From Spirochaetales bacterium (GTDB taxonomy: Bacteria; Spirochaetota; Spirochaetia; SZUA-6; DRHE01), in contig JAUVWI010000010.1 of NCBI GenBank assembly GCA_030604195.1, positions 1 to 64,000 on the forward strand: 64,000 bases of DNA, given 5' to 3'. This document shows, one piece after another, positions 62,490-64,000 of this stretch. Numbering within the stretch: position 1 is the stretch's first letter; each line of letters opens with the position of its first letter. The translations under genes and the position numbers were made by a program. The notes beneath the pieces are model-generated. The model ran no database searches. It had not been told where the DNA came from and saw nothing but the letters and a program-made list of their open reading frames with translations.

Positions 62490-62929
62490 ATTTAGAAAAG
62501 ATCTTAGCCGGGAAAAAGATACGCCCTACTCAAACACGCCGGGAAATATTGGAATTGCTCTATAGAGAGGCCTGCCCCCTTACAGCGGGTGATATAATTT
62601 CACTGCAAAAGGGCAAGGCGGCTGACCGTGTAACTATCTACCGTACCCTCTACACTCTTGCAGAATGCGGTCTGGTTCACCAGGTCCAGGGCCTTGACGG
62701 GGCCTGGCGTTTCTGTGCGCACCCGCCGGCAAAGCATGGCTGTCCCGGCAATCACCCCCACTTTCTCTGCCGGGAGTGCGGCAGCATGCGTTGTCTCACC
62801 GAACAGAAACTGCCCTGGATAGAGGTTCCTGCAGATATAGAAGTAAAGGGTAAGCAGCTGGTGGTCTACGGCCTCTGCAGCTCCTGCGCCCGGAAAAAAA
62901 AGAGCAGCAAAGGCAAAACCAATAATTAA
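62486..62929 (+). CDS. Fur-family metal-dependent regulator
   Basis: 147 residues. The winged helix has TQTRREILELLY and DRVTIYRTLYTLAECGLVHQV. Metal/zinc-binding residues are in HPHFLCRECGSMRCL and the C-terminal CSSC pair, which is closest to Zur/Fur types. Coupled to the small gene before it. The palindrome at 62274-62288 may be its operator. Downstream lies a tungstate transporter behind a riboswitch. Confidence 0.85.
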   Translation: MNLEKILAGKKIRPTQTRREILELLYREACPLTAGDIISLQKGKAADRVTIYRTLYTLAECGLVHQVQGLDGAWRFCAHPPAKHGCPGNHPHFLCRECGSMRCLTEQKLPWIEVPADIEVKGKQLVVYGLCSSCARKKKSSKGKTNN

Positions 62930-62996
62930 AGAGCAGCTGAAGACTTCAATTGTTCCTTCTTGACAATAATCAAAGATTAACATAGTCTTTGCCGGT

Positions 62997-63018
62997 AATT
63001 AATTATTTGTAATTAATT
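62997..63018. promoter_or_regulatory. AT-rich inverted repeat before the tupA leader
   Basis: AATTAATTA and TAATTAATT are perfect 9-bp arms around TTTG. It could be an operator or part of the promoter of the tupA transcript. Confidence 0.4.
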
Positions 63019-63019
63019 G

Positions 63020-63125
63020 CAATTTCGCCGAGCAAAAGCGCCTAAGCTTAACTTAAGTATGGCGCCTTGCCGACAGGGTATATCCGGAAACAGGTATGCC
63101 TCCCATTTTGGAAAGGCGGGAAAGA
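63020..63125 (+). ncRNA. Moco/Tuco-type riboswitch in the tupA leader
   Basis: The 3' part has the conserved GCCTCCC (63098-63104) and GGAAAGG (63110-63116) seen in the Moco RNA motif of the E. coli moaA leader. An 8-bp hairpin (63077-63084 with 63093-63100) with a GAAA tetraloop precedes it, and GCGCC/GGCGC (63038-63042 with 63061-63065) forms an upstream helix. CGCC near 63026 can pair with GGCG near 63115 as closing stem. It precedes the tungstate gene tupA. Whether it senses molybdenum or tungsten cofactor is not decidable by eye. Confidence 0.75.
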
Positions 63126-63176
63126 ATTTACTGCATCCATCTTTCTTGCCTTCAAATATTTTATTTGGAGGAAAAA

Positions 63177-63980
63177 ATGAAAAAACTTTATCTACTCATG
63201 ATGCTGCTTGCCCTTTCAGCAATCACATTGGCCGGGCAGAGCGGGGAACTCAAAATGGCTACCACTACCAGTACGGAAAACAGCGGCCTGTTAGAGGTAT
63301 TGATTCCCCCATTCGAAAAGCTCACAGCCATCAAGATCAAGGTTATTGCCGTGGGCACCGGAAAAGCCCTGGCCCTGGGCCGCAGCGGCGATGTCGACCT
63401 GGTGCTGGTTCATGCCCTAAAAGCCGAACAGCTCTTTGTGCAAGAGGGCTATGGAGTGAAACGGCATAAGGTTATGCACAATGACTTTGTAATTATCGGA
63501 CCCGCAGCTGACCCGGCAGGGATCAAGGGCCAGAAAAGCGCAAGCCTTGCCCTGAAAACTATTGCCTCGGCAGAATCCAATTTTATCTCCCGCGGGGACG
63601 ATTCAGGAACCCATAAAAAGGAAATTGAGCTCTGGCAGCAGGCAGGCATAAGCCCAAAAGGCAGATGGTATAAAGAGGCGGGTCAGGGAATGGGCGCGGT
63701 TATAACCATGGCCAATGATCTCCGGGCCTATACCATGACCGACCGGGGCACCTACCTGGCATTGCAGGATAAAATTGAGTTAAGGGTGCTGGTTGAAGGC
63801 GACCCCCTGCTTTTCAATCCCTACGGGATAATCGCGGTCAATCCGGAAAAACACCCGCATGTTAATTATAAAGGCGCGGCCCGCTTTATAGAGTGGCTGA
63901 CTGCTCCGGACGCTCAAAAAATTATCGGCAGTTTCAGGAAGAAGGGGGAGATCCTCTTTTACCCGGATGCAATAGAATGA
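63177..63980 (+). CDS. tupA: Tungstate-binding protein of an ABC transporter
   Basis: 267 residues from the ATG at 63177, with TTGGAGG upstream. A signal peptide covers the first 22 residues. The mature part begins LKMATTTSTENSGLLEVL and has the oxyanion pocket motif SRGDDSGTHKKE and YTMTDRGTYLA, both typical of TupA. It captures tungstate for an ABC importer whose permease and ATPase should follow beyond the window end. The leader holds a Moco/Tuco riboswitch. Confidence 0.92.
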   Translation: MKKLYLLMMLLALSAITLAGQSGELKMATTTSTENSGLLEVLIPPFEKLTAIKIKVIAVGTGKALALGRSGDVDLVLVHALKAEQLFVQEGYGVKRHKVMHNDFVIIGPAADPAGIKGQKSASLALKTIASAESNFISRGDDSGTHKKEIELWQQAGISPKGRWYKEAGQGMGAVITMANDLRAYTMTDRGTYLALQDKIELRVLVEGDPLLFNPYGIIAVNPEKHPHVNYKGAARFIEWLTAPDAQKIIGSFRKKGEILFYPDAIE

Positions 63981-64000
63981 AAGTATAGCGGCTGTTAATG

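Overview
The window most likely comes from a free-living, anaerobic or fermentative member of the Spirochaetota. This is inference: two substrate-binding proteins have signal peptides ending in the Phe-Ala-Gly-Gly pattern common in that phylum, several LPP20-type envelope lipoproteins are present, and the envelope is diderm (LolA-like protein, beta-barrel). No rRNA, tRNA, CRISPR array or phage was seen. Most coding sequence is GC-balanced. Three stretches look AT-richer by eye: about 1-2500, 39400-42270 and 56200-62240.

Layout. 354-2480 is a radical SAM protein fused to a decayed ATPase domain. 2706-6704 (minus) is a polyamine ABC transporter, potD-A-B-C. 6825-9006 (minus) holds a mevalonate-type kinase and a DHH phosphoesterase. 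9097-14206 (minus) is a set of four exported envelope proteins (LPP20, lipoproteins, FlgT/CsgG-like). 14465-16762 encodes an MFS transporter and a methyltransferase. 16814-20872 (minus) is the reductive pyrimidine catabolism operon preT-preA-hydA. 21129-23944 has a lipoprotein and a DUF2089/SHOCT-like pair. 23954-25263 (minus) has a homocysteine methyltransferase-like protein and a small protein.

The most interesting region is 25395-39292, all on the plus strand. It opens with TetR, an RND/MMPL exporter, a LolA-like protein and a broken outer-membrane barrel gene. A tight five-gene cluster follows: a 1188-residue protein with three PilZ domains, a LuxD-like acyl hydrolase domain and a methyltransferase domain; an AMP-ligase-like protein lacking normal catalytic motifs; an acyl carrier protein; a B12-type radical SAM enzyme; and a membrane histidine kinase fused to a receiver and an HD-GYP c-di-GMP phosphodiesterase. 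I read this as an undescribed c-di-GMP-controlled pathway that builds or modifies an ACP-bound acyl product, possibly exported by the adjacent RND system.

39469-42270 carries two DUF4143 ATPases and a 149-bp direct repeat that leaves a gene remnant. 42276-48938 (minus) is a DeoR-headed uronate operon (PPi-type PFK, UxuB-type SDR, UxaE) with a Nudix hydrolase and an orphan permease. 49171-52935 encodes a UroD-family and an MttB-family methyltransferase and a D-2-hydroxyacid dehydrogenase. 53104-56217 is a CUT1 ABC importer without its ATPase. 56286-62240 is a GntR-headed CoA/SDR/aminotransferase cluster. 62319-63980 holds a Fur-family regulator, a Moco/Tuco-type riboswitch and a tungstate-binding TupA.
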